NCBI RefSeq assembly: GCF_014202995.1
Contig: NZ_JACHIA010000001.1
Location: forward strand, 62,001-126,000
DNA from: Longimicrobium terrae
GTDB taxonomy: Bacteria; Gemmatimonadota; Gemmatimonadetes; Longimicrobiales; Longimicrobiaceae
Direction: 5' to 3'
DNA: 64,000 nucleotides
Position 1 is the first letter of the stretch. The number at the start of each line of letters is the position of its first letter. Under the pieces are notes generated by a model. It did not search any database and was not told the origin of the DNA. It saw only the letters and a program-made list of their open reading frames with translations. A program made the translations under genes and the position numbers. This document shows positions 8,758 to 18,600 of the stretch, one piece after another.

Positions 8758-9933
8758 ATGCCGCCGCCAGCCGAACTTTCTGCCCCCGAACCGCTGGGCG
8801 TCCTGCTGGCCGGGGGCGCCAGCCGCCGCTTCGGTTCGTCCAAGGCATTCGCGCGCGTCGGCGGGCGCACGCTGGCGGAGCGCGCGCGCGACACGCTGGC
8901 GGCCGCGCTCCCCCAACTTGTCGTCGTCGCCAACGAGGCGGGATACGAGGGTCTGGGCCTCCCCGTCCACCCGGACGACCGGGCCGGGGTGGGGCCGCTG
9001 GGCGGATTGGCGACCGCGCTCCGCCTCGCCGTGGAGGCCGGGCGTCCGGGGGTGATCGTCATCGCCTGCGACACGCCGTTCATCCCGGAGGCGCTGCTGC
9101 GCGCGCTGTCGGACCGGGCCCGGGCGGATGACGTGGACGCCGTCGTGCCCGAGAGCACCGGGCGGCGCGGGATGGAGCCGCTGTGCGCGTGGTATTCCGT
9201 CCGCGCGCTGGCGGCAATCGACCGAATGATGGACGAGGATGACCTCGCGCTCCATCACCTGCCGGAGCGGGTTCGCACCGCGCGCATTCCCCTGCACGAG
9301 GTGCGCGCGATGGGCGATCCGGCGCGCATCTTCTTCAACGTGAACACCTTGGACGACCTGAACTCGGCGGAAGACATGGAGCGCGCCGTGCCGCCCGCGG
9401 TGTGCATCGTCGGGCGCAAGAACAGCGGAAAGACGACGCTGGCGGTCGCCGTGCTGGCGGAACTGCGGCGGCGCGGGCTACGCGTGGCCAGCATCAAGCA
9501 CGGCCATCACGACTTCGAGACGGACCAGCCCGGGCGCGACAGCTGGCGCCACTTCCACGAGGGCCAGGCGGAAGCGACCATCATGGCGGGAACGGGCAAG
9601 ATCGCGCTCACCATGCGGATGGACGGCGACCCCGATCCGCGCGCGCTGGTCCGCGACTTCTTTGCGGGGCGCGGCTACGACGGGGTGCTGGTCGAGGGAT
9701 GGAAGCACGGACCGTTTCCGCGCATCGAAGTATTCCGCCGCGCCGTGCACGATCGTCCCCTCCACGACCCCGCCCAGCCCGATCCGCTGCTGATCGCGAT
9801 TGTGACGGATACGGAGATGGAGGCCGCAGTGCCCGTCATCGTCATGGACGCGGATCCCGCGGGCGAGCATGTGCGGCGGGTGGCGGATCAGGTGCAGGCG
9901 GTCTTCCGGGTCGGAGGCGGCGATGGGCGCTGA
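8758..9933 (+). CDS. mobAB: Bifunctional MobA-MobB fusion (molybdenum cofactor guanylyltransferase / Mo-cofactor GTP-binding adaptor)
   Basis: 391 residues. The N-terminal half is MobA-like: 'LLAGGASRRFGSSKA' (~17-30) is the nucleotidyltransferase loop, 'CDTPF' (~104-108) the metal-binding aspartate and 'NVNTLDDL' (~194-201) the C-terminal signature. It links GMP to molybdopterin. The C-terminal half from ~213 is MobB-like, with the P-loop 'GRKNSGKTT' (~219-227), 'SIKHGHHDFE' and 'VEGWK'. MobB is a GTP-binding helper of MobA. In most genomes these are two genes, although fusions are known. The ATG at 8758 is the first start that keeps the MobA loop near its usual position. moeA overlaps the last 11 nt, so the two make one translationally coupled molybdenum-cofactor operon. 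Confidence 0.9.
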   Translation: MPPPAELSAPEPLGVLLAGGASRRFGSSKAFARVGGRTLAERARDTLAAALPQLVVVANEAGYEGLGLPVHPDDRAGVGPLGGLATALRLAVEAGRPGVIVIACDTPFIPEALLRALSDRARADDVDAVVPESTGRRGMEPLCAWYSVRALAAIDRMMDEDDLALHHLPERVRTARIPLHEVRAMGDPARIFFNVNTLDDLNSAEDMERAVPPAVCIVGRKNSGKTTLAVAVLAELRRRGLRVASIKHGHHDFETDQPGRDSWRHFHEGQAEATIMAGTGKIALTMRMDGDPDPRALVRDFFAGRGYDGVLVEGWKHGPFPRIEVFRRAVHDRPLHDPAQPDPLLIAIVTDTEMEAAVPVIVMDADPAGEHVRRVADQVQAVFRVGGGDGR

Positions 9934-11218
9934 TCGCGTGGCGGACTGGATCAGCGGCGGCCAGGCGCTGCGGCGGATGGTGGACGGCGTGCCGCGGCTG
10001 GCGGCGGAGGTGCGTCCGCTGCTGGATACGCTCGGCCGGGTGCTGGCGGAAGACGTGATCTCGCCGGTGGACCTGCCGCCGTGGGACAACAGCGCCATGG
10101 ATGGATTCGCCGCCCGCGCCGACGACGTGCGCGGCGCATCCGGGGCCTCTCCCGTCACCCTGCGCGTGGTGGACGACGTGCCGGCCGGGCACTTCGCCGC
10201 GCGCGCCGTCGGCCCCGGCGAGGCGATCCGCATCATGACCGGCGCGCCGGTACCGCTGGGCGCGGATGGCGTGATCCGGGTGGAGCACACCGACGGCGGC
10301 ACCGCGATCGGCACGGCGGAGGGGCGCGTGGTGATCCGCTCGGACGCGGACGCGGGGCGCAACGTCCGACCGCGGGGCGAGGACGTCCGCGCGGGCAGCA
10401 CCGTCCTGCGCGCGGGCGACGTGCTGACGCCGGGCGCGCTGGCGGTGGCGGCGGGCGCGGGGCGCGACTCCCTTTCCGTCATCCGCCGGCCGCGCGTGGC
10501 CATCCTCGCCTCCGGCGATGAGCTGGTGACGATGGCGGAATACGATCAGGTGCTCGCCGGGCGGCGCATCGTATCCACCAACAGCTACGCGCTCGCCGCC
10601 CAGCTCGCGGAGGCGGGAATGGAGGCGGTGGTGCTGGGGATCGCGCGGGACACGCGCGCCAGCCTGCGTGAGCACCTGGCCGCCGCCGCAGGGTGCGACG
10701 CACTGATCACGACAGCGGGCATCAGCGTGGGCGAGCACGACCACGTAGTCGCCGCGCTGGAGGAACTGCGCACTGATCTCGCCTTCTGGCGCGTCCTCAT
10801 CCGCCCGGGAAGCGCGATGGCGTTCGGGCGGGTGGAGGGGCTGGGCGGCATTCCCTGGTTCGGCCTTCCCGGCAATCCCGTATCGACCATGGCGACATTC
10901 GCACTGTTCGTCCGCCCCGCGCTGCTGCGGATGGCCGGGCACGCGCGCGTCCATCTGCCGAGCGTGGAGGCGACCTTTGACGCCACGTACGCCGCGCGCG
11001 GCGAACTGATGAACTTTCCCCGCGTCCGCCTGCAGCGCGCCGCGCAGGACGCCTTTACCGCCACACTGACGGGCGGCCAGGGGAGCGGAATGGCATCGTC
11101 CATGGCCGCCGCGGACGGGCTGGCGATCGTCGATGCGGGACGGGACGTGCGCCCGGGCGATGCGGTGCGCGTCGTCCTCCTCTCCGGCGCGCCGCTGACG
11201 GAAAACGCGCCGTTCTGA
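9923..11218 (+). CDS. moeA: Molybdopterin molybdotransferase MoeA
   Basis: 431 residues, close to the usual ~400-430 for MoeA. MoeA uses adenylated molybdopterin and molybdate to insert the metal. Visible signatures are 'PWDNSAMDGFA' (~52-62), 'GEAIRIMTGAPVP', 'GRNVRPRGEDV', 'TTAGISVGEHDHV' and 'GLPGNPVSTMATF'. The 'SVGEHD' stretch corresponds to the 'SxGxxD' family motif with its acidic catalytic position retained. The ATG at 9923 lies inside the end of mobAB (11-nt overlap), which suggests coupled translation. No molybdoenzyme gene is present in the window, so the client of the cofactor is elsewhere. Confidence 0.92.
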   Translation: MGADRVADWISGGQALRRMVDGVPRLAAEVRPLLDTLGRVLAEDVISPVDLPPWDNSAMDGFAARADDVRGASGASPVTLRVVDDVPAGHFAARAVGPGEAIRIMTGAPVPLGADGVIRVEHTDGGTAIGTAEGRVVIRSDADAGRNVRPRGEDVRAGSTVLRAGDVLTPGALAVAAGAGRDSLSVIRRPRVAILASGDELVTMAEYDQVLAGRRIVSTNSYALAAQLAEAGMEAVVLGIARDTRASLREHLAAAAGCDALITTAGISVGEHDHVVAALEELRTDLAFWRVLIRPGSAMAFGRVEGLGGIPWFGLPGNPVSTMATFALFVRPALLRMAGHARVHLPSVEATFDATYAARGELMNFPRVRLQRAAQDAFTATLTGGQGSGMASSMAAADGLAIVDAGRDVRPGDAVRVVLLSGAPLTENAPF

Positions 11219-11311
11219 ACCGCGCGCACGTCATGGTGGCGCGGCGGAATCCGCGCGCCTATCCTTGCTCGTCTCCGCTCTTCCGCCGCGCACCTTTTCC
11301 CCGCGCCTCTG

Positions 11312-12304
11312 ATGATCCGGCTCGCCCCATTCCTCGCGATCGCCCTCGGGATCGCCATTCCCGCCATCGCGCAGCCCGAGCGGGAAACGTCCGCGGACAC
11401 CACGCTTCCCGCCGCGCTGCTCGCGCAGTTCCGCGCGGACGCGGCCGCCATGGAAGAGGAGGCGAGCTATCTCGACCTGGATTCCGTCCCCGTTCCGGTT
11501 CTGGTGTACGACCGGGTAGATCTGAACGGGGATGGACGAGAGGAAGTATTCCTTTCCGGCCTGGGACGGTACTGCGGCGCCTCGGGCAACTGTCCGCTGT
11601 GGATCTACCAGGCGCAGCCGGAAGGCGCGTGGCGGCGGATTCACGCGGACGGAGGATTGTCCGCCAACCCGCAAGCCGCACGCACCAACGGGTTTGCGGA
11701 CATCCTTGTACCCGCGCACTCGTCGGCCGCGGAAATGTATCTGACGGAATTCGCGTTCGACGGCGAGCAGTACGTGTGGTCGGGCACCACGCTGGAGGTA
11801 CGCGGAGACAGTGATGAGGACGAGATGATCGCCTTCCAGGTACGCAGCCCGGTTCCGCCAGGGCCGCCAACCATCTCGCCCCTGCGGACGGTCACTCTGG
11901 AGCCGATGATGGTGGATTCCGCGCGGCGGATCACCCTTGCCGCCACGTACACGACGTGCGTGGCGAATACGGTCGAGGAAGCGTGCTTTCCGGCGCGTTT
12001 CATCCTGAACACGCCAGGAACGGCCTCCGGCGGCAGGTGCTTCACGGTGCACATCGCCGACTTCGCGGATGCCGAAGACGAAGTAAGGCAGGTCGGAGAA
12101 CCGGTCTGTGAGCAGGAGCGGTTCGGCGTGACCACGCTCAGCCCCACGCGCCCCCAGCTGGAATCCATCTTCAATGCCGCGGCGGTGGAACTGCGTTCCG
12201 GCGCGCTCACGGTGCGCATCCGCGAGTATCCGCTGCAGGGCGTGCAATCCTTTCTGCTGGCGATGTACACGGTGGACGGCCGCGAGCCGCCGTCGCTGAA
12301 CTGA
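11312..12304 (+). CDS. Secreted protein of unknown function
   Basis: 330 residues starting with a signal peptide (MIRLAPFLAIALGIAIPAIA, probable cleavage before Gln21). The mature protein has 'YDRVDLNGDGREEVFLSG', which resembles the calcium-loop-like 'DxNGDGxxE' segment of FG-GAP/VCBS-type repeats, but only one copy is evident. Four to six cysteines ('YCGASGNC', 'CVANTVEEACFPA', 'GRCFTV', 'PVCEQ') could form disulfides in the periplasm. I do not recognise the family. It starts 94 nt after moeA and has its own probable promoter region, so it is probably not part of the cofactor operon. Confidence 0.65.
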   Translation: MIRLAPFLAIALGIAIPAIAQPERETSADTTLPAALLAQFRADAAAMEEEASYLDLDSVPVPVLVYDRVDLNGDGREEVFLSGLGRYCGASGNCPLWIYQAQPEGAWRRIHADGGLSANPQAARTNGFADILVPAHSSAAEMYLTEFAFDGEQYVWSGTTLEVRGDSDEDEMIAFQVRSPVPPGPPTISPLRTVTLEPMMVDSARRITLAATYTTCVANTVEEACFPARFILNTPGTASGGRCFTVHIADFADAEDEVRQVGEPVCEQERFGVTTLSPTRPQLESIFNAAAVELRSGALTVRIREYPLQGVQSFLLAMYTVDGREPPSLN

Positions 12305-12413
12305 CCGGGCCGGACCGCCCGCCGCCGCACCCTCTACGCGGGGCGGTTCTCCGATGCCGCCACGGCGCGGGCGTTGCAGACCGGCGGCGCGAACCCCAAC
12401 CAGACGCGAGAAC

Positions 12414-12599
12414 ATGGCCCTGGGTCCTGATCCAAATCGCTTTCAGCCCACCGATCCGGAGATGCAGCCGGAGGACTACAAGCACGGCGACAGCATCGGC
12501 GATCTGAAGTCGTCGCGGCTGGGCATGCCGCTGTGGGCGTCCGTGCTGATCGCCGTCGTTGCCGCGGGTTTCATGCTGTACCTCGCCTTCCGCGGCTGA
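12414..12599 (+). CDS. Small single-pass membrane protein
   Basis: 61 residues with a polar N-terminus ('DPNRFQPTDPEMQPEDYKHG') and one C-terminal membrane helix (~42-60, 'PLWASVLIAVVAAGFMLYLA'). The start at 12414 removes a basic, unlikely N-terminal extension. It is followed within 25 nt by a perfect terminator, which supports a real transcript. The function is unknown; size and topology fit a small inner-membrane protein. Confidence 0.6.
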   Translation: MALGPDPNRFQPTDPEMQPEDYKHGDSIGDLKSSRLGMPLWASVLIAVVAAGFMLYLAFRG

Positions 12600-12620
12600 C
12601 ACGCGTCGCGCGCGTGACGG

Positions 12621-12656
12621 AAAACGGCCGCCCTCGTACAGACGGGCGGCCGTTTT
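12621..12656. terminator. Bidirectional intrinsic terminator
   Basis: Perfect 13-bp arms AAAACGGCCGCCC and GGGCGGCCGTTTT with a 10-nt loop. The outer A4/T4 gives a T tract in both directions, and it sits between the convergent small membrane-protein gene and dodecin. Confidence 0.88.
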
Positions 12657-12677
12657 CATCATCGAAAGAACCAGGGA

Positions 12678-12893
12678 TCAGCTCTCGTTGTCTTCCAGCT
12701 TGAACCACAGCTTGAGCTTCACCTGGTACTCGCCCACCTCGTTGCCCTTGATGTAGCCGCGCTGCTCCACGACTTCCAGCCATTCCAGGTTGCGCATGGA
12801 TTCCGCCGCGCGCTTCACCGCGCCGCGCGTGGCGTCCTCAAAGCTCTGCGCCGAGGTTCCCACCATTTCGATCGACTTGTAGACGCCGCTCAT
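12678..12893 (-). CDS. Dodecin (flavin-storage dodecamer protein)
   Basis: 71 residues, the normal dodecin length (~65-75). Dodecins form hollow dodecamers that bind FMN, riboflavin or lumichrome and buffer free flavin. The family pattern is intact: 'VYKSIEMVGTSAQSFEDA' at the N-terminus, 'AVKRAAESMRNLEWLEVVEQ', where the conserved Trp stacks on flavin, and 'EYQVKLKLWFKLE' as the last strand. Three ATGs in a row precede 'SGVYKS'. The third (12893) is chosen because the purine-rich GGGAG sits 6 nt upstream of it. Confidence 0.92.
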   Translation of the reverse strand: MSGVYKSIEMVGTSAQSFEDATRGAVKRAAESMRNLEWLEVVEQRGYIKGNEVGEYQVKLKLWFKLEDNES

Positions 12894-13089
12894 CATCATC
12901 TCCCGTTGCGTGATCCGGACTCGGTGTCCGGCCGGGCGCACAGGGGGCAAGGCGTGTTCCACCAGCGGATCGCGCCGTCGAAAAGGGATTGACCCGGCGC
13001 ACCGAATCCGCCAACGTACGGCCGCACCCTGCGCCGTGGCGCGCCAGTCCCGCCCGCCCCTCCGACTGACGGTTTCCGATCCTTCGACA

Positions 13090-13524
13090 ATGACGCTGCG
13101 GACCTTTGTGGCCCCGGATGGGGACGAGTGGCGCGCCTGGCAGGTGATTCCCACCCTGCGCCTGAACGATCAGCTGCTGGGGGAGCGGCGCGGGCAGGAC
13201 GTGCTGGCGTACGACGGCCCCGAGCGCCGCGGGCCGGAGTCGCTGCGCGCGAACGTGGCGGATTACGTACAGCCGCAGCTGGCGTCCGGCTGGCTCTGCT
13301 TTGAATCCGACCGCGAGAAGCGCCGGATCGCGCCTCCGCCCGCGGGGTGGGACAGCTGCTCCGACGCGGAGCTGGCGGACATCTGGTCGCGCGCGCTTCC
13401 CGCGCCCAAGATCGCGCCGCGGCCGTGGGCCAGCCGCAAGTCCGCCGAGGCCGCGGCATCCGCCGACGAACCATCCTCCGCCACCAACGCGCAGCCCGCC
13501 GCCGATCCGCTCACCGCGGGCTGA
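13090..13524 (+). CDS. Conserved-looking hypothetical protein
   Basis: 144 residues from the ATG at 13090. The N-terminal ~85 residues look folded ('TFVAPDGDEWRAWQVIP', 'GWLCFESDREKRRIAPPP'), while the last ~40 are Ala/Ser/Pro-rich and probably disordered. 'APDGxEWxxW' followed by 'GWLCFES' resembles a short family I associate with Gemmatimonadota, but I cannot name a function. It is divergent from dodecin, with ~196 bases between the two starts, so the two may share a regulatory region. Confidence 0.6.
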   Translation: MTLRTFVAPDGDEWRAWQVIPTLRLNDQLLGERRGQDVLAYDGPERRGPESLRANVADYVQPQLASGWLCFESDREKRRIAPPPAGWDSCSDAELADIWSRALPAPKIAPRPWASRKSAEAAASADEPSSATNAQPAADPLTAG

Positions 13525-13591
13525 CATCGGCCACGCGCGGCGATCGACGCCTCGGGGCGGATCGGCATCGACCGGCCACACGGAATGCGCC

Positions 13592-13626
13592 ACGGGGGCG
13601 CCGGCGATGATCGCCGGCGCCCCCGT
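13592..13626. terminator. Strong intergenic hairpin between convergent genes
   Basis: 15-bp arms (ACGGGGGCGCCGGCG and CGCCGGCGCCCCCGT) enclose a 5-nt loop. Neither side has a long T run, so it is a very stable hairpin rather than a textbook terminator. Its position between two convergent stops supports a terminator role. Confidence 0.65.
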
Positions 13627-13647
13627 TCGCGTATCCGCCCGAACCGC

Positions 13648-14427
13648 TCAGCCGTGCAGCAGAAGGTCCGCCGCGGCGGCGTGCAGGCGGCCGTTGGTAG
13701 CCAGCGCCGGCGTCCACGCGCCGACCGCCGCGCCGTCGAACTGCGTGAAGCGTCCGCCCGCCTCGGGGAGGATCACGGCCATGGGCGCGTAATCCCAGTA
13801 CGAACCGCTGATGGGGTCGCAGAGCAGGTCCACGCGCCCGGTGGCGGTCAGGAAGTACCCGTATCCGTCACCCCACGTACGGGTGAAGCGGGTGGCGCGC
13901 ATCAACCGGTCAAAGCCGGCGCGGTGGGCGTCAGTGGAGCGGTCGCGCCAGTACTCCAGCCCCGACGTCACCATGCGCGCCTGCGCCAGGTCGTCGCATT
14001 CGGAGACGCGGGCGCGCTCGCCGTTGTGCCATGCGCCCGCGCCGCGCGCCGCCACCAGCGTTTCGCCGAGCATGGGAAAGTGGCACAGGCCCAGCGCGGG
14101 GTCGCCGTGAATCTCCAGGCAGAGGAGGACGCAATACAGCGGCACGCCGGAGCTGAACGAGCGCGTACCGTCGATGGGGTCCACGATCCACCGGCGGCCG
14201 GAGCGCGAGGGCACGTCCTGGCCCTCCTCGCCCACGATGCCGTCGTCGGGATACGCATCCGCAAGCGCCTGGCGGATGTACGCCTCGGCCGCGAGGTCGG
14301 CGGCGGTGACTTCGCTGCCGTCGCTCTTGAAGCTCGTGGTCACGCGCCCGAAGTGCTGGCGGGTGATTTCGCCGGCCTCGCGCGCAATGCGCGAGGCGAA
14401 GTCCATCAACGGATCGAAGTCGGTCAT
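13648..14427 (-). CDS. Inositol-monophosphatase-family phosphatase, possibly histidinol-phosphatase
   Basis: 259 residues, the typical size for this Mg2+-dependent phosphatase family. Metal-site motifs are intact: 'GEEG' (~65-68), 'WIVDPIDGTRSF' (~81-92) and 'SGSYWDYAPM' near the C-terminus. 'DPIDGT..F..G.P' and 'WDYAPMAVILPEAGGRFT' are close to what I recall of HisN-type histidinol-phosphatases of actinobacteria, but inositol-1-phosphatase and CysQ-like enzymes share them. The ATG at 14427 is chosen because it precedes the first helix ('DPLMDFASRIAREAGEI'). In-frame upstream sequence runs into the mosaic repeat and is not coding. No histidine genes are nearby to decide the substrate. Confidence 0.82.
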   Translation of the reverse strand: MTDFDPLMDFASRIAREAGEITRQHFGRVTTSFKSDGSEVTAADLAAEAYIRQALADAYPDDGIVGEEGQDVPSRSGRRWIVDPIDGTRSFSSGVPLYCVLLCLEIHGDPALGLCHFPMLGETLVAARGAGAWHNGERARVSECDDLAQARMVTSGLEYWRDRSTDAHRAGFDRLMRATRFTRTWGDGYGYFLTATGRVDLLCDPISGSYWDYAPMAVILPEAGGRFTQFDGAAVGAWTPALATNGRLHAAAADLLLHG

Positions 14428-14533
14428 GGGCGAGGTGAAGGACAAAAACGGCTGGTTCGGTTGATGGATCGCGCGGCGACAGCCCGCTCTACATCGACAT
14501 GTCGATCTCGATCGAGATAAACGGCGCAGGTGC

Positions 14534-14930
14534 GCTTCGGACGCTTGGGTGCTCGCGTCCGCCTGGGAGGCCCCTCCCCCGGCCCCTCCCCGCTCCCCTC
14601 CCGGCCGAAGCAGAAGCGCGCGCGAGGGGAGAACTGCGCTTACGTGTGCTCCGGATGATCTGGCGCGGCCGCGGGCACCCCTCTCCCCCCGGCCCCCTCT
14701 CCCGCAAGCGGGAGAGGGGGAGACCTCAGCGCGAGCGCCGGCAGACGGCTCGGGCCGGCCACACACTCGTCCGGCGGTTGAAACCGCACCTCGAAAGACA
14801 CGAAGTCCGCCTGCGCGGACTGGGGCGGCTGGCCTGTCGCGGGTCCAATGCAGTTGAAGCCCCGAACCGGACGCGCCAGCGGCCGGTGTCGGGGGTTCCC
14901 GCTGTTTGAGCGGCGGATTCATTCGCTCAA
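14534..14930. repeat. Large intergenic mosaic repeat (copy 1)
   Basis: The modules in order are a C/G-rich stretch, 'TGGCGCGGCCGCGGGCACCC', a perfect 13-bp hairpin (CCCCCTCTCCCGC / GCGGGAGAGGGGG at 14693-14720), a 'GGCGGTTGAAACCGC' hairpin with 'CACGAAGTCCGCCTGCGCGG', 'CAGTTGAAGCCCCGAACC' with 'GTCGGGGGTTCCCGCT', and 'TTGAGCG...CGCTCAA'. The same order recurs at 33606-34108, and in reverse at 20795-21260. The gap 14428-15003 contains nothing else I can support. Confidence 0.85.
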
Positions 14931-15003
14931 CAGGATCCGCTCACGCACCAGTTTTCGCCTGACCGGCCGAACCTTCCGCCGCACCCAACGGGGCCGCACC
15001 TGA

Positions 15004-15684
15004 TCATCCGCCGCGCCGCGAGCCTCCGCCCGGCGTGCGCGAGACGTGCGGATCGCCGCGCACCCAGAAACGGAGCGGCCAGTCCGCCGCACGCGTGATC
15101 CCGATGCGGGGTCCCGTCTGCACCTCCGCGTCCGGCACCCCGCGGCCGGCCGCGATCCACAGCGGCGGGCGGTCCATCGGCAGGCGGTTGTGCGTGCCGT
15201 CCACCGCCAGCGCGCGGGCCAGGTTTCCCGGCCCGCGCAGCAGGTCGCGGTCCGGGCGGTCCGGGCGCCGCTCCCGCATCCACTCGATTCCCGCCAGCGG
15301 AACGGCGGCGCGGATCAGCACCGCGGCGCCGAACCCCTCCGCGCCGGTGACGGTGTTCAGGCACCAGTGCACGCCGTAGATGCGGTACACGTACGCCGTC
15401 CCCGCCGGGCCGAACATGGGATCGTTGCGCGCCGTCCGCCCGAAGCGCGCGGCGGCGTGCGAGGCATCGTCCTCCGGGCCGACGTACGCCTCCGTCTCCA
15501 CGATTTCCGCCACGCACCGCACATCCCCGATATCCGAAACGACGAGCGCGCCCAGCATCTCGCGCGCGACCACGTCCGCCGGGCGGTCGTAGAACGCGGC
15601 GGGGATCGCCGTCAGGCCCGCAAGCGGCGAGCGCCGCGCCCGGGAAGTCCCGGACGCGGCGCTCGCCGATGGGTCGAGGGTCAC
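15004..15684 (-). CDS. 3-methyladenine DNA glycosylase (AAG/MPG family)
   Basis: 226 residues, standard size for the family. The enzyme excises alkylated purines (3-methyladenine, hypoxanthine, ethenoadenine) in base-excision repair. Seen: 'DVVAREMLGALVV' (~36-48), the catalytic glutamate region 'IVETEAYVGPEDDASHA' (~61-77), 'MFGPAGTAYVYRIYG' and 'LLRGPGNLARAL', then 'GPRIGITRA'. The start is a GTG that shares four bases with the TGA of the upstream NYN-domain gene, so the two are translationally coupled on the minus strand. The C-terminal Gly/Arg-rich tail is probably unstructured. Confidence 0.9.
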   Translation of the reverse strand: MTLDPSASAASGTSRARRSPLAGLTAIPAAFYDRPADVVAREMLGALVVSDIGDVRCVAEIVETEAYVGPEDDASHAAARFGRTARNDPMFGPAGTAYVYRIYGVHWCLNTVTGAEGFGAAVLIRAAVPLAGIEWMRERRPDRPDRDLLRGPGNLARALAVDGTHNRLPMDRPPLWIAAGRGVPDAEVQTGPRIGITRAADWPLRFWVRGDPHVSRTPGGGSRRGG

Positions 15685-18600
15685 TCGCCTTCGCCAGCCG
15701 GGCGGGCGCGTCCCCGGCCCCGTCCACCACGGCGGCGCGGGCGCGGACGGCCGCTGCCGTCATCGTCCCCGTCGTCCGTGTCGGCGGCTTCCGCCACCGG
15801 CGCGGCGGGCGCGGCGTCCACCGCGGGAGCGGCGGCGGCACGGCCCCGTCCACGGCCGCGGGGAGCGGCCGGAGCCGCCTCCGCATCCGGAGCGGCTTCC
15901 GTTGCCGGTGCCTCCGCGGGAGCGGCGGCGGCAGCGCGTCCCCGTCCCCGTCCGCGCGGCGCGCGTGCGGGAGCAGATTCCTCCGCGGCGGGAGCCTCCG
16001 CCACGGGGGCGGCTTCCGGCGCCGCGGCTTCGGCCGGAGCCTCGCCCGCGTCCGCCGAACCTTCCGTGCGCGCCCGGCCACGCCCGCGTCCGCCACGGCG
16101 GCTGCGGGAACGACGCGGCGCATCGCCACCCTCGTCCGCCGCATCCGTCACGGCGTCGCCCATCAGCGTGGGATCGGTGTCGCCGACGACGGCTTCCGCC
16201 TCGGCGGCAGCGGCCGGCGCTTCCTCACCCGCGGGAGCGGCGACGGTTCCGGCATCGCCCACCAGCGTGGGATCAGTGTCGCCGATCACCTCATCCGCCT
16301 GCGCGGCGGAGTTGCCGCGGCTACGCCCACGACCCCGGCGGCTGCGTCCGCGTCCCGCGCGCGCGGGCTCCTCTTCCCCGAGGATGAGGTCGCCCAGAAG
16401 CGTGGGATCCGTATCTCCCACCACCGTTTCGGCTTCCGCTGCCGCTCCGGCATCCGCCGAAGCATCGACATCCGCCGGGGCATCGGCTTCCACCGGCGCG
16501 GCGGGTTCCGGCTCCGGCGCGGGGGCCGGCGCGGCGGCGATCAGCGCGTCGCGCTCGGCGGCCCACTGGTCCAGCAGCGGACGCGACTTGCGGGCGCCCA
16601 GCAGTTCGCGGACGCCGTCCGGATTTTCATCCAGCGTGCGCCACACGTTCTCGCCGTAGTTGTCCACCAGCGTTTCCGCCGTCCCGCGACCCACGAAGTT
16701 GTAGGACGAGATGCGGGTGACGATGCCGTCGCGGTCCGTCGGCAGGCCGAGCGAACCGATGTCGACGGACCGCGGCGCGGCCGGAGCCTCGTCGCGCGCG
16801 GCGGGCGCTTCCTCGCGCGCCGGCTGGGCCGGTGCCTCGGAACGGGCGGGCTCTTCGGCGCGGACGGGCTGCGCCGGAGCTTCTTCGCGCACCGGCTCGG
16901 CGGCCGGCGCTTCCACGCGCGCGGTGGTGGAGGGAATTCCCTGCCCCGGCAGCAGCGGCGGCGGGCCCGACGGCTCCGCGCTGAAGCGTCCGCGTCCCCC
17001 GCGGCGGGCACGGATGCCCACGGCGCCCGCGCTGGCGCTGGAACCGCGGTTGGCCACGCTCGCCGGATCGGCGATGCGCGCCGACGCGACGGCCGGCTCG
17101 CGGTGCGTGACCAGCGCGCCGTCATCCGCTTCCTGGATGGCTTCCGCCGGCGTCACCACGTCCGCCTCCGGCGCCGCGGTCGCTTCCACCACGCGCGGAT
17201 CCGGGATCGGGGCGGCGGCTTCCGCCGTGGCGCCCACCTGGCCGGGGAGCAGCGCCGGAGCGCCTTCCGGCGCGCCGCCGCGGCGTCCACGGCCGCGTCC
17301 GCGGCCCCGTCCCGCCGGCGCCGCGTCCGTCGCGGGCACGTCGGACGACGGAGTGGCGGAGGTGTCCGCCGCCATCGCGGGGGCCTGGGCGGACCCGCCC
17401 GCCGTCAGCACGGGCGCGGGGAGGCGCTTGCCGCTGGAGGGGAGCAGGACCTCGTATCCGCCGTCTTCCTGGCGGCGCACGTCCACCACCTCGGCCTCGT
17501 GGGCCTGGCGCAGGAAGCGGCCGAACTTGCTGAAGCCCAGCGTGTGCTCATCAAAGCCGGGCTGCATCTCCATCATGCGGCGCTTGACGTCGCCGTCGCG
17601 GGCGCTCTGCCCGGGGCCGCGCACCATGGCGCGAACCGTGTGCTGCAGCAGCGAGTAGGCGTTGCGCAGCGGATCGATGTCCGTCTGCTCCGCGGCCGGC
17701 GCGGCTTCGGCGCGCGGCGCCTCGGCCACAGGCTGGGACGGCGCCTGCTCGGGGCGCGGGGCCTCGGCGCGGGGCTCGCGAACCCGCGGCTCTTCGGCGC
17801 GGGGCTCTTCGATGCGCGGCTCCTCGGCGCGGACCGTCTCGGCGGGGGCGAACCCGGCGGCGGCGCGCTCGGCCTGTGCCTCGGGGGCGATCTCCGACTC
17901 GATGTCGAAAATCACCTCGGCGGAGATGGGCTGCGGACGCTCGCGCTCGCGGTCACCGCCGCGGGGACGCTCGCGGTCGCGGAAGCGGCCACGACCGCGG
18001 CCGCGGTCCCGGTCGCGGAAGGCGCCCTCGCGCTCGCGGCGCGGCTCCTCGGTGTACACCTCGTCCGAGGGCGAAGGCTCGCCCGGGACGATCTCCCACT
18101 GCCCCTGGTTGTCCTTGCGCAGGCGAACCAGCCCGCGGCCCTGCGCCTCGCTGATGAACTTGCTGAACTTGCTGTAGCCGATGTTCTTTTCGTTGAACCC
18201 CGGATCCAGGTCCAGCATCACCTGCTTGAGCCGGTCCACGCGCATGACGTCGCGGTTGCGGATCATCTGCTGCGCGGCCTTGCTCACCAGCTCCCACGGG
18301 TCTTCGCGCACGCCGCTGTCTTCCACGGCGCGGGTGAGGCCCGACAGGTTGTGGTAGCTGTAGTACTCGTCGCAGTTCTGAATCAGCAGGTCGCTGGCCG
18401 ACTCGCGCATCCCCACGCCGATCACGTACTTGCCGTACTCCTTGAGCTTCATGACGCAGCTCGAGAAGTCGGAGTCGCCGGTGAGCAGGATGAACGTGCC
18501 GATCTCCGGCCGCATGAAGGCCAGCTCGATGGCGTCCACCGCCATCCGCAGGTCCGTCGCGTTCTTCTTGCTGGTGCCGTACGCGGGGGCGAAGATCAGG

